From Promethearchaeota archaeon (GTDB lineage Archaea; Asgardarchaeota; Lokiarchaeia; Sigyniarchaeales; SOKP01): a stretch of 64,000 nucleotides of DNA. The notes under the pieces are model-generated. The model was not told the DNA's origin. It did no database searches and saw nothing but the letters and a program-made list of their open reading frames with translations. Below, one piece after another: positions 50,791 to 58,774 of the stretch. A program made the translations under genes and the position numbers. The stretch is from the NCBI GenBank assembly GCA_019894975.1, contig JAGXNO010000016.1, positions 1 to 64,000 on the forward strand. Reading direction: 5' to 3'. How positions within the stretch are numbered: position 1 is the stretch's first letter; each line of letters starts with the position of its first letter.

Positions 50791-51237
50791 GTTTATTGCC
50801 CATTCTTTAACTTTCTCTGGATCAGTATAATCTGCATCACCAAATCTCCCCGAATATCTCCCTCCAAAAGCTTCAGAAGCAATAGGTTTTAGATGTGGAA
50901 ATTTAGCCAATTTATTATTTATATATTTCGTTATTGCCTCCCCATAAGTTTCAGGGTCTCCTGCGGTACCAGAAGATAAAAATATTGCTATATTTTTATT
51001 TTTAAATTTATTTTTTAGAAATTTCTTGGCTTTTCCATACCACATCCCCATTCTAACTCCACTACCAATAATAATATTTTCATATTGAGTTAGATCAGGT
51101 TTAGGAGAAGTTTTTAGGTTAACTAAATCAACTTCAAACCCATAATTCTCTTGCAGTACATTTGAGATGATAGTAGCATTTTCTTCAGTTACACCTGATT
51201 TAGTAACATACGCTATTAATGTCTTATGATTACTCAT
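50770..51237 (-). CDS. flavodoxin-like protein (HemG/flavodoxin family)
   Basis: About 155 residues. TLIAYVTKSGVTEENATIIS is an FMN phosphate loop of the T-x-S/T-G-x-T type, IIIGSGVRMGMWYGKAKKFL and FLSSGTAGDPETYGEA are further FMN-binding loops, and FGGRYSGRFGDADY is typical of the HemG-like flavodoxin group. The start is ATG 51237 with GGTGTATAAA upstream, not the TTG-like codon at 51249. Likely an electron carrier or oxidase for a small molecule. Its last bases overlap the isomerase remnant. Confidence 0.9.
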   Translation of the reverse strand: MSNHKTLIAYVTKSGVTEENATIISNVLQENYGFEVDLVNLKTSPKPDLTQYENIIIGSGVRMGMWYGKAKKFLKNKFKNKNIAIFLSSGTAGDPETYGEAITKYINNKLAKFPHLKPIASEAFGGRYSGRFGDADYTDPEKVKEWAINLGKKLC

Positions 51238-51276
51238 TTTATACACCAATTAATTAAATAATTATTAAATATTAAT

Positions 51277-52134
51277 CTAACTAGAGACCGATTTTTGTTC
51301 ATATAGATTTAATTCTTCCAGTATATTATTGACTTTAGAAAAAACTCCGGTTATAAGACTTAATTCTCTTTTTGACATAATTGCTCTTTCAAATACGTTT
51401 CTAAAAGCTAATTTTACATTTTCTTTTTTATGAGTCCTTGTTTTTAACTTATTTATGATGTTTAGAATAAGACGTTGAAGTAGTTGACGGTCTTCTCTAT
51501 CTGCTAGTAAAACAGGATGAGTTCCTCTTCCAATATTTATTTTATATAATTTTTTAAATATTTCGTATAATATTACTCCGCATGCATGTGAAATATTTAA
51601 AGCAGGATAATCTAGACCTGTAGGGATTCTTAGTAAGATATCAGCAAGACTAATCTCATCATTAGTTAATCCTCTAGATTCCCTTCCAAATAAAATTGCT
51701 ATGTTTAAGGGTTGCACAGAATTTGGCAGTGATATGTCCATAGGGAATATTGCTAATCTCCTAATATTAGAATTCTTCTTACCTTTAGCTGTAGTCGCAA
51801 TGACTAAATCAAATTGCTTCAATAACTTTTCATATTCAGTCATATGATTTTTTTGATCTTCTACTTCTTTAAGGTCAGCACTCATAAGAATCTCTTTTCC
51901 GTGCATGGCAAATCCTTGAGATTCATGGCTAAAAATATTCTCTTTACTCTCAATAGGATTAAAGATTATAAGGTTTTTAAAATTAAAATTTTTCATGACT
52001 CGAGCAATTGAACCAACATTCCCTGAATGTTCTGGGCGTACCAATACTACAGTAAAAGATAAATTCCTATATTCTTCAGCAATTTGAATTTCTTGATACG
52101 AACTCAATTCTCTATTATGTTTTTTTTTGTTCAA
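51277..52134 (-). CDS. trmJ: TrmJ-like tRNA 2-prime-O-methyltransferase (SpoU/TrmH family)
   Basis: A 285-residue SPOUT-class methyltransferase. It has LVRPEHSGNVGSIARVMKNF (motif 1, N and R), IAILFGRESRGLTNDEI (motif 2) and RIPTGLDYPALNISHACGVI (motif 3, knot with S-adenosylmethionine). The C-terminal ~80 residues are helical, as in TrmJ proteins that methylate position 32 of tRNAs. The TTG start at 52134 is followed by a basic stretch; later starts are possible but would not affect the core. Confidence 0.92.
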   Translation of the reverse strand: MNKKKHNRELSSYQEIQIAEEYRNLSFTVVLVRPEHSGNVGSIARVMKNFNFKNLIIFNPIESKENIFSHESQGFAMHGKEILMSADLKEVEDQKNHMTEYEKLLKQFDLVIATTAKGKKNSNIRRLAIFPMDISLPNSVQPLNIAILFGRESRGLTNDEISLADILLRIPTGLDYPALNISHACGVILYEIFKKLYKINIGRGTHPVLLADREDRQLLQRLILNIINKLKTRTHKKENVKLAFRNVFERAIMSKRELSLITGVFSKVNNILEELNLYEQKSVSS

Positions 52135-52263
52135 TTTAAATGCAACTCGATTTATTCTATAAATTTCAGTACAAGCAAATATAATCTATGATAAAAATAT
52201 TTTCAAAACTACATGCAAAAAAAAGATAAAAAGTTGTTAGGAAATTTTGTATGGATATAAAAA

Positions 52264-52923
52264 TTAGAGTAATTCGGAATAAGGTAACATACTAACGCCT
52301 CTATAATGTTCTTTAGGTGCAACCATTCGAAGAGGTCCAAAAAATTGTTTAGAAAAGTCATCAGCAGGGAGATAAGCTTGAGGAGGGGAATACGTCTTCC
52401 ATAAATCAATTACTTCATTTGGGCTTCCCCCTATTGGACGCCAGCTAGCTATAATAAGCGCAGATATTGGTGATTTATTTTTAATACCTTCTTCAAATCC
52501 TTGAATAAATTGAGGCATCATATTCGGATTTACCTCAAGAGTTGCCACCCCATAAACGTTTACAGGTGTTTTTTTACTTGCTTCAATTGCATTATGTAAG
52601 GTTTCTGGTGGAATCGGCCCCAATGGTTCTAATAAACGGGATCGTCGTTCTGGGGCAATTTCTTCCAATTGTGCCGCATATTCTCCCCATCCTACGTCTT
52701 TACTGGCACCTATTCGGAATTTTTTCAAAGCATCCATATCATTGAATTCCATAATTTGAGTCACCTGACTGAACCATTCAACTGTAGAAGTCCAGGCAGC
52801 TACTACTCTTGTTCCTAAGCGTTCACATACAGGAACTAATTTTTCCTGTGCTAAACCAACGAATTTATCAAGATTTTCGGGATGGGCTGGTAAAAGATTA
52901 AGAGTTTCTTCTAAATATATCAT
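52264..52923 (-). CDS. dimeric alpha/beta-barrel protein, NIPSNAP-like, paralogue 1
   Basis: A 219-residue protein made of two ferredoxin-like repeats (about 1-105 and 118-219). The first has YLEETLNLLPAHPENLDKF and VTQIMEFNDMDALKKFRIG; the second has VYGVATLEVNPNMMPQFIQG and IIASWRPIGGSPNEVIDLWK. The WRPI-GSPNEVIDLW signature recalls NIPSNAP/dimeric-barrel domains. It is a paralogue of the next gene. The catalytic role is unknown. No signal peptide. Confidence 0.83.
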   Translation of the reverse strand: MIYLEETLNLLPAHPENLDKFVGLAQEKLVPVCERLGTRVVAAWTSTVEWFSQVTQIMEFNDMDALKKFRIGASKDVGWGEYAAQLEEIAPERRSRLLEPLGPIPPETLHNAIEASKKTPVNVYGVATLEVNPNMMPQFIQGFEEGIKNKSPISALIIASWRPIGGSPNEVIDLWKTYSPPQAYLPADDFSKQFFGPLRMVAPKEHYRGVSMLPYSELL

Positions 52924-53093
52924 TATAATATTCTTCCCTCAGTTTGATTTTTTATATTCGCATGTTAAATGTAGTTGTTGATAATACTTACTTCTACGAA
53001 GAATATGATAAAAATATTTTCATTAAATCTAACCAGACACAAAATAAAAAATAAAAAGGGGAATAATTATAGATTTAGCATACTTTCAAAATA

Positions 53094-53747
53094 CTATTTT
53101 AACGGTGAATAGGGCAACGTGTATAGTGGTACTATACGTTCTTTTGGAGCCATTGCACGTAGATCTCGAACCCACTGTTGTTCTTTAGTAAAAGGATGAT
53201 AACCCATAGCCTCAGTGCTGAATAAAACATCTCCCTTCCACAAATCAATAATTTGATTTGGACTCCCAGCAATTGGGCGCCAACTAGCGATAATCGGCAT
53301 TACTTTATGTCCTGCTGATATAAAACCAATCATATCCTTCATTTTACCAAGGTTTGCTTCGAGAATCGCCATACTGTATACTTTAAGTGGTGTTTTCTGA
53401 CTATCTTCTATTGCTTTATGCAGTACTTCTGGCGGGACAGCACCTATTGGTTCTAGTAATCGAGTACGACGTTCTGGAGCAAAAACCTCTAGTTGAGATA
53501 GGTATTTTCCCCATTCTTTATCCTGACTTGAATTAATACGAAAATTTTTCAACGCTTCTATATCATCAAACTCAAAAATCTGAGTTGTTTGCATAACCCA
53601 TTCATAATGTCCGTTCCAAGCACAAACGAGACGTGCTCCCAACCGTTCACAAGCAGGAACCAACAATTCTTGAGCGACTTTAATATATCCATCCCGAATA
53701 TCTTGACTAGCAGGAGTAATATTAAGAGTCTCTTCTAAATAAATCAT
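53094..53747 (-). CDS. dimeric alpha/beta-barrel protein, NIPSNAP-like, paralogue 2
   Basis: A 217-residue paralogue of the gene at 52264, about half identical by eye over the full length: YLEETLNITPASQDIRDGYI, WVMQTTQIFEFDDIEALKNF, PERRTRLLEPIGAVPPE, SWRPIAGSPNQIIDLWK. Both genes are on the minus strand with about 170 bp between them, so they arose by tandem duplication. Start ATG at 53747. Function unknown; a ligand-binding or dimeric oxygenase-like fold is possible. Confidence 0.83.
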   Translation of the reverse strand: MIYLEETLNITPASQDIRDGYIKVAQELLVPACERLGARLVCAWNGHYEWVMQTTQIFEFDDIEALKNFRINSSQDKEWGKYLSQLEVFAPERRTRLLEPIGAVPPEVLHKAIEDSQKTPLKVYSMAILEANLGKMKDMIGFISAGHKVMPIIASWRPIAGSPNQIIDLWKGDVLFSTEAMGYHPFTKEQQWVRDLRAMAPKERIVPLYTLPYSPLK

Positions 53748-53904
53748 ATTTGATATTTACATCTATTTTTATTATTCTAATTTAATTTCCAAACTATTTA
53801 AAATTTTATCTGAATAGGATTTTAAATAGCTCTTATGTAATTGAAAGATATAAATAGGTTCACTCTCATTAAGTGGTTAAATTAAATTGGATTGAAATTG
53901 ATTG

Positions 53905-54498
53905 ATGCCCGTTTACAGAAATATTGGGGAATTTCTTGAATTTATCAATATTAGTAAAGAAGAATCCACATTATTTGAGTGGAAACCTGAAAAATCTTAT
54001 AGAAGGTTTGATTTAGACCTAAATATTGTTAAGGAAAACCCCGTAAGTGATATCTTTTTCCATAGAGACAAGGGGAATATGAAATTAGCTTATATTCGAA
54101 ATAACGGGTTCATCTATACTGTAGGCGCCAATATTACTGTACAATTCCAGCTTTTAGAGGCACTCCTTGAGCACGTAAGTTTTAAATTTCATGAAATGTA
54201 TGACGTAAACGTTATCATGTCTTATGGGGATTTTAATCCTGCCATGTTTCAGGGATTTAAAGAAATTATTGAAGATATAATAAAAAATTTTGCTGATTTA
54301 GGTCTAGTTGAGAGAATTCAAGTAGAATGCCGAGTTTGTAATAAAGTCCTTCCCTTGTTTGTTAAAAAGAGCATGATTGAAAATGCTGACTCCTATCCGG
54401 TACCGATCGTGTATGTTCATGAAGGACATGCTATATTGTGTTTTATAGATCAAAATTTTCACCATCGTGGTGTAGAACTCGTGAATATTACGGGATAA
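53905..54498 (+). CDS. possible longin/roadblock-like protein with a C-terminal zinc module
   Basis: About 197 residues. The middle (LAYIRNNGFIYTVGANITVQ then FQLLEALLEHVSFKFHEMYD) has the strand-strand-helix plan of longin/profilin-like domains; the C-terminus begins with a CRVC pair, has LPVFVKKSM-like strands and HEGHAILCFIDQNFHHRG with Cys and His residues that may form a zinc site. ATG 53905 is chosen; a TTG at 53902 is in frame. It begins the eukaryote-like cluster and is followed 86 bp later by the pseudo-GTPase gene. The family is not certain. Confidence 0.7.
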   Translation: MPVYRNIGEFLEFINISKEESTLFEWKPEKSYRRFDLDLNIVKENPVSDIFFHRDKGNMKLAYIRNNGFIYTVGANITVQFQLLEALLEHVSFKFHEMYDVNVIMSYGDFNPAMFQGFKEIIEDIIKNFADLGLVERIQVECRVCNKVLPLFVKKSMIENADSYPVPIVYVHEGHAILCFIDQNFHHRGVELVNITG

Positions 54499-54584
54499 AC
54501 AGTAATATCAAAAAACGGGTTAGACAAAATTTGATCTAAAGATGATTTCAATATTAATAAGAAGGAGAATAAACTATCCCTTAT

Positions 54585-55238
54585 GTGTTAACCTATGATG
54601 TTTGTATAATTGCTTGTGAAGGAGTAAGTAAAGAAAACCTCGTTGGCAATTTTGTAAACCAAATATTAAAAGAAGAATACAAGATAACTTTAGGTATTGA
54701 TCTTCCCATAAAAACTCTACAACAAAAAGTGAGACTGCAATTTTGGTTATTTCCCTATAATCGACTTGCCAAAGTAGAAAACTGGGAGGAATTTGTGTCA
54801 AAAAAGATTAAAGGATCAAAGGGAATAATTCTTATTTATGATATTACTAATGTTGAGACCTTAAGTTGGGTGTCTGATAAGATCCAGGTAATTAAAGAGA
54901 ATTTGGATCACGTTCCTTCAATTTTAATACTCGGTACTAACTTAGATTTAGGAGATAATCGAGAAATATCAGAAGAACAAATAGATCACTTTAAACAAGA
55001 TCATAATATTGCCTTTTTGATGGAGATATCTTTGAAAACGGGAGAGAATATAGAAAAGTCCTTTATGAAATTGATAGAGATGATGCTAGGTAATACTAGA
55101 ACGGATTACAAAATAGATATTAAAATGCTGGTTTTTCTGAGGGAAAATAAACGTCTTGCTATTTTCTTATTTTTTGCGATAATTTCAGTAACGTTTCTAT
55201 TAAGTTGGCTTATGTATTATTTAATCTATGGGATCTAG
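54585..55238 (+). CDS. membrane-anchored Ras-like pseudo-GTPase
   Basis: A 217-residue protein with the shape of a small GTPase but broken motifs. The P-loop position reads ACEGVSKEN (G1 Gly missing at both ends, Lys kept, no Ser/Thr after it), G3 WDxxGQ is WLFPYNR, G4 is GTNLD in place of NKxD, while ISLKTGENI keeps a G5-like SxK. Helix ILIYDITNVETLSWVSDKI is typical of Rab/Ras folds. A C-terminal membrane helix (LAIFLFFAIISVTFLLSWLM, about 190-212) anchors it. Starts at GTG 54585. It probably acts as a scaffold or partner at a membrane, not a switch; inference. Confidence 0.82.
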   Translation: MLTYDVCIIACEGVSKENLVGNFVNQILKEEYKITLGIDLPIKTLQQKVRLQFWLFPYNRLAKVENWEEFVSKKIKGSKGIILIYDITNVETLSWVSDKIQVIKENLDHVPSILILGTNLDLGDNREISEEQIDHFKQDHNIAFLMEISLKTGENIEKSFMKLIEMMLGNTRTDYKIDIKMLVFLRENKRLAIFLFFAIISVTFLLSWLMYYLIYGI

Positions 55239-55303
55239 TAATTATTTTTTAAAGGAAATAACTCAGAGAAACAGTTATAAAACTTTTAACCTTTTTTATT
55301 ACT

Positions 55304-56350
55304 ATGGAAGAAGATCAGAATTCCGATGAAAAACCGTTCTTTGAAGATATTGTCAAAAAAACTAAAACAGGAATAACTTTTCCAAAGGATCTAAGAGATC
55401 TTTTATTTGAAGATGACTCAGAAACGTTTTTTAAGTTAATTGTACCTCAAGAAAAAGATAAGATTATATTAGAAATTATTAATGAAGAACAAGCAAAAGA
55501 AATTTCTGAAAAAATTAAAACTCATAAACCAAAACCCATTAAAGCTGAAGGTGAAAAAAAGGTTGTTAAAGCTCGCAAACCTGCTCAATTAAGTCCTGCA
55601 TGGGGGGAATATTTTGTTTATGAATTTGATTCTAGGGACAAAATTCAACCAATTTTAGAGTCAGCTTTTTATAAGTTCGCTGAAACTCCTCTTAATTTAG
55701 AAGATGCGATGGGGAGAGTTAAGTATGCATTGGTATCATTTCTTTCTTCAACCAAAACAGAAAATGCTAAGTTGTATTATTCTGTTGAGAAATTTCTAAT
55801 TGATATAGTAGAGAAATTTGATCAACCAAATTTACTTGATTGGATTTTCGAAAAGATTATACCCAATATTGAGAGTAAATTCCTCTATGAGCAAGGGTTA
55901 CTTGAATTAGTTGAAACAAGTTTACAATTTAGAAGATGGGAAAAATCTGAATTGTACATTTTCTATGTATTAAAAAATATTGACGCTTATGCAAAAACGG
56001 AAATGTATAATGTTATGAATAGCTTTAAGCAACTAGTTAATAAAATAAAACACCTCGAGCGAACTGATAAAATAGATATTTTACTTAAAGAAAAGCTCAT
56101 GGAATATGGTAATGAGCTACTTGAGGATGTTTCTTACAAGATTCAGATTATCGAGTTCCTTGAGGACCTTAAATATATAGAACTAGCTTATGATCTAGCA
56201 AAGAAAATACAAGTGAGTTTACCTCCTGATAGTGTCAGGATGGAAGATGTGAGAAAATTAGTAAGAAGATTACATCACACTCCAGTATCTGAGAATAAGC
56301 CTCAATCAAGTCTGGATTATGATCTAGATGAAGATAGTAAAGAAGAATAA
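55304..56350 (+). CDS. helical protein with a possible AbrB-like N-terminal hairpin
   Basis: A 348-residue acidic protein. Residues about 18-60 (KTKTGITFPKDLRDLLFEDD, then FFKLIVPQEKDKIILEII) resemble a SpoVT/AbrB swapped-hairpin element (TxITxPKxLRxxL). A Lys/Pro-rich linker (THKPKPIKAEGEKKVVKARK) follows, then a long all-helical region to 330 with Tyr/Leu helix pairs suggestive of a TPR- or HEAT-type solenoid, and an acidic tail. ATG 55304. No enzyme motif. It probably binds proteins or DNA; it sits inside the GTPase cluster on the same strand as the pseudo-GTPase gene. Confidence 0.75.
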   Translation: MEEDQNSDEKPFFEDIVKKTKTGITFPKDLRDLLFEDDSETFFKLIVPQEKDKIILEIINEEQAKEISEKIKTHKPKPIKAEGEKKVVKARKPAQLSPAWGEYFVYEFDSRDKIQPILESAFYKFAETPLNLEDAMGRVKYALVSFLSSTKTENAKLYYSVEKFLIDIVEKFDQPNLLDWIFEKIIPNIESKFLYEQGLLELVETSLQFRRWEKSELYIFYVLKNIDAYAKTEMYNVMNSFKQLVNKIKHLERTDKIDILLKEKLMEYGNELLEDVSYKIQIIEFLEDLKYIELAYDLAKKIQVSLPPDSVRMEDVRKLVRRLHHTPVSENKPQSSLDYDLDEDSKEE

Positions 56351-56353
56351 TAT

Positions 56354-57631
56354 TTAGGGTTCATCTTCATTCTCTTCAAGTTGTCGTTGAATTTCTTCGT
56401 CTACTCGTTTCATTTCCTCATCTTTAATTTTTTGTTCTTTCTTCTCAAGAGATTTTTGTTTTAACTCTAATTCAACCTTAGATAGCTCTTTTTCTTTTTC
56501 AATTAATTCTTCTTTTATTTTTAACACTTTCTCTCTTTCCAAGATCTCCTTTTCTTCTAATTTTTTCTCTTTTTCCTCAATTTCAAGTTTTTTCTTTTTG
56601 ATTTCTATATCTTTCTTTTTTAACTCAAGTTCTTTATCAATGATATCTGACTCTTCTTTCTTCAATTTTTTCGGAATTTTAACCTTCGGAGCTTTTTCTT
56701 TTACTTCAGATTCTTCGCTGATTGCTGTTTCTTTTATCAAAATTTCTTCTTTTAACTTTAAAACTTCTTGTTTAGTTTGTATTACTTTTTCTTCCATTTC
56801 TTTTTCTTTTTCCTCTAACTCTAATTTTTTCTTCTTTATTTCTAGCTCTTTCTTTTTCAACTTATATTCTTTATCTAATATTTCAATTTCTTCCTTCTCT
56901 AGATTTGTGGAGGTTATATCTTCTGAAACAATATCTGCAGAAGGTTTTTCCAATTTACTCTTTTCTTCTTCTACAATTTCTTCTATTTTTTCGACAGTGA
57001 TGATTGATTTCATTATGGTATCTATAGAGCCTTTTAATTTATCGTTTTCAGAAAAATCTGCAAATTCCTTCACATAATCAGTTAAAATTTTTGTTACCAC
57101 TGATGGTGATCTTGTTCCTATAGTAGTAAGAGCTTGTATGGCTTTTTCAACAACAAAATCCTTCTCGTCACTTAGTTTTGTGATAATAGTTTTAATCAAT
57201 GATGGATCATCTATAGTTGCATTACCACCTGCCATATAAATGATTAATTGTAAATCTGCTTCTCGAACATTTGGATCAACAGATTTTAACAAATCTTCGC
57301 TGTAAGGAAGGAATAAATCACATTCATTCTCACAGATTGTTTTAAGTAATAAGAGGAAGGTATATCTCAGCACAGAATCCTTTTTAGAAAGATTTTCTAA
57401 TAGGGAGGGAATATCTATAATTAAATTTTCAAGTAGGAACCTTAGAACGGTTCTACCTCCATGAAGAGATAGAAGAGTTTCAATAATATTTTCTAACCTA
57501 TCGATATAATCGTCTTCGGTAGAATCATTGAGATATAGGGCAATTATGTTTACGGCATCATCAATTCTCCCATCTTTTACAAAATCTTTAATTGTTTTGA
57601 TTTCAGCAATTTCTGTTTCATTTTCAACCAT
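56354..57631 (-). CDS. HEAT-like domain plus long duplicated coiled coil
   Basis: About 425 residues. The first ~210 residues are HEAT/ARM-like helix pairs (LRFLLENLIIDIPSLLENLS, SVDPNVREADLQLIIYMAGG, FVVEKAIQALTTIGTRSPSV). The rest is a very charged Glu/Lys coiled coil. A ~51-residue unit occurs twice: DNA 56729-56881 (LDKEYKLKKKELEIKKKKLE...) and 56492-56644 (IDKELELKKKDIEIKKKKLE...), separated by a Pro/Lys hinge. The start is ATG 57631 with GGTGG upstream. It is downstream of the 57654 gene (22 bp) and probably co-transcribed. Likely a rod-like scaffold. Confidence 0.86.
   Translation of the reverse strand: MVENETEIAEIKTIKDFVKDGRIDDAVNIIALYLNDSTEDDYIDRLENIIETLLSLHGGRTVLRFLLENLIIDIPSLLENLSKKDSVLRYTFLLLLKTICENECDLFLPYSEDLLKSVDPNVREADLQLIIYMAGGNATIDDPSLIKTIITKLSDEKDFVVEKAIQALTTIGTRSPSVVTKILTDYVKEFADFSENDKLKGSIDTIMKSIITVEKIEEIVEEEKSKLEKPSADIVSEDITSTNLEKEEIEILDKEYKLKKKELEIKKKKLELEEKEKEMEEKVIQTKQEVLKLKEEILIKETAISEESEVKEKAPKVKIPKKLKKEESDIIDKELELKKKDIEIKKKKLEIEEKEKKLEEKEILEREKVLKIKEELIEKEKELSKVELELKQKSLEKKEQKIKDEEMKRVDEEIQRQLEENEDEP
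56492..56881 (-). repeat. internal duplication of a ~51-residue coiled-coil unit
   Basis: Two copies at 56729-56881 and 56492-56644 encode units of matching order: (I)LDKEx.LKKK..EIKKKKLE.EEKEK..EEK, then KVLK.KEE. They are separated by about 84 bp encoding a Pro-containing hinge. A partial duplication event is likely, though low-complexity coiled coils also converge. Confidence 0.75.
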
Positions 57632-57653
57632 AATAACCACCAATTTTATTTTC

Positions 57654-58610
57654 TTAATCCACCCATAATATATAATAATCGTGATAAATACGATTTATAA
57701 AATTTAATATTAATCTTAAATCTCTAAATCTTAGAGGTACAGGATTTTCTTCTTCATCATAGTTTTTCGTTTCATTACTCAGAACTAAACTTATCTCAAG
57801 ATTTTGACTTTTATCCATTTGTAAATGAATTTCATCACAATATTGAGTTAAAGAATTAAGATCCTCCCAAAATGTATTCCAAAAATAATGATCAACTTTA
57901 GAATCGTTCTCTATTGGATGCTCAGGTGATACTTCATTTAAAACATCATAGGGAACTTTTACAGTAATTTCAACATGTTCAGATTGCCGTTGTTTTAATT
58001 TGACTTCTGGAAAATAAATTCCTGAATAAAGTTTACAAACTCCTTGCAACAACTCAAGATCCGGAATATTTTCTCTATTAGCATTACATAAGACATACAG
58101 TTCGTCGAGAAAAATTACGTGAATCCTATCTTCAAATTTAAATAATAAATATTTTTCCGTTAAAAGATAATCAAATTTCTCATTTCTGTTGTTTATTCGA
58201 TCATCGAAAATTTTAAAAGTATCATCCCAATTTTTAAAAGATATAAATTTATTTAATTTTCGGTAATCTCCATGGAAAAATACATCCAGAAAATCAATTA
58301 AATATAAAAAAGCGTCATACGGTCTATATACTACAGTTTTATTTCTGAAAAATCTTTCAACAACTCCTTTATGAACACTATAACAAAATTTGGGCAAATC
58401 CTCATATTTGAGATGATTTTTAATTCGTAGTTTAAGTAAAAATCTCCGGCTACATAGCGGAGTCAAAGTGCATTGTATTCTATCTCGTTCACATTCATCA
58501 AAACATAAATTATCTATTCTTTTCCTTAATAGTTCTAATAATTCGGATTTAAATTTTGTCTCTGATTCGTTATCCAAAAATTTGATAATATCTTCAGGAG
58601 TTAATGGCAT
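57654..58610 (-). CDS. hypothetical protein, 318 aa, with Cys-rich N-terminal part
   Basis: Not recognised. The N-terminal ~60 residues contain Cys groups (NLCFDECERDRIQCTLTPLC) that could bind zinc. The centre is rich in aromatic residues and Asp/Asn (FFHGDYRKLNKFISFKNWDD, LLFKFEDRIHVIFLDELY), and the C-terminus has beta strands (VEITVKVPYDVLN, IHLQMDKSQNLEISLVL). No nuclease, kinase or GTPase motif. ATG 58610. First gene of a two-gene minus-strand operon with the HEAT/coiled-coil gene, and divergent from the longin-GTPase gene. Confidence 0.78.
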   Translation of the reverse strand: MPLTPEDIIKFLDNESETKFKSELLELLRKRIDNLCFDECERDRIQCTLTPLCSRRFLLKLRIKNHLKYEDLPKFCYSVHKGVVERFFRNKTVVYRPYDAFLYLIDFLDVFFHGDYRKLNKFISFKNWDDTFKIFDDRINNRNEKFDYLLTEKYLLFKFEDRIHVIFLDELYVLCNANRENIPDLELLQGVCKLYSGIYFPEVKLKQRQSEHVEITVKVPYDVLNEVSPEHPIENDSKVDHYFWNTFWEDLNSLTQYCDEIHLQMDKSQNLEISLVLSNETKNYDEEENPVPLRFRDLRLILNFINRIYHDYYILWVD

Positions 58611-58774
58611 CTTAGGAATTTTAAAATTATACTTATTCTATTAGGTAAAAATTATTGAGATCTAATATTTTTTATCATTTTTGCCTAAACTATTTGTAAT
58701 GGAATTATAAAGAATTATTAATTAGTATTTCTTTTTTCTTAATATCGAAATTATTAGATTATGTAAAAATAGCT

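Noticed and set aside
53905-54498. Firm roadblock/LC7 call
   Set aside because: The strand-helix plan is suggestive, but key conserved residues cannot be verified by eye; reported only as possible.
56598-57077. Plus-strand frame of 159 codons rich in Ser and Phe
   Set aside because: It is the antisense reading of the Glu/Lys coiled coil (GAA/AAA codons read as TTC/TTT), a typical artefact.
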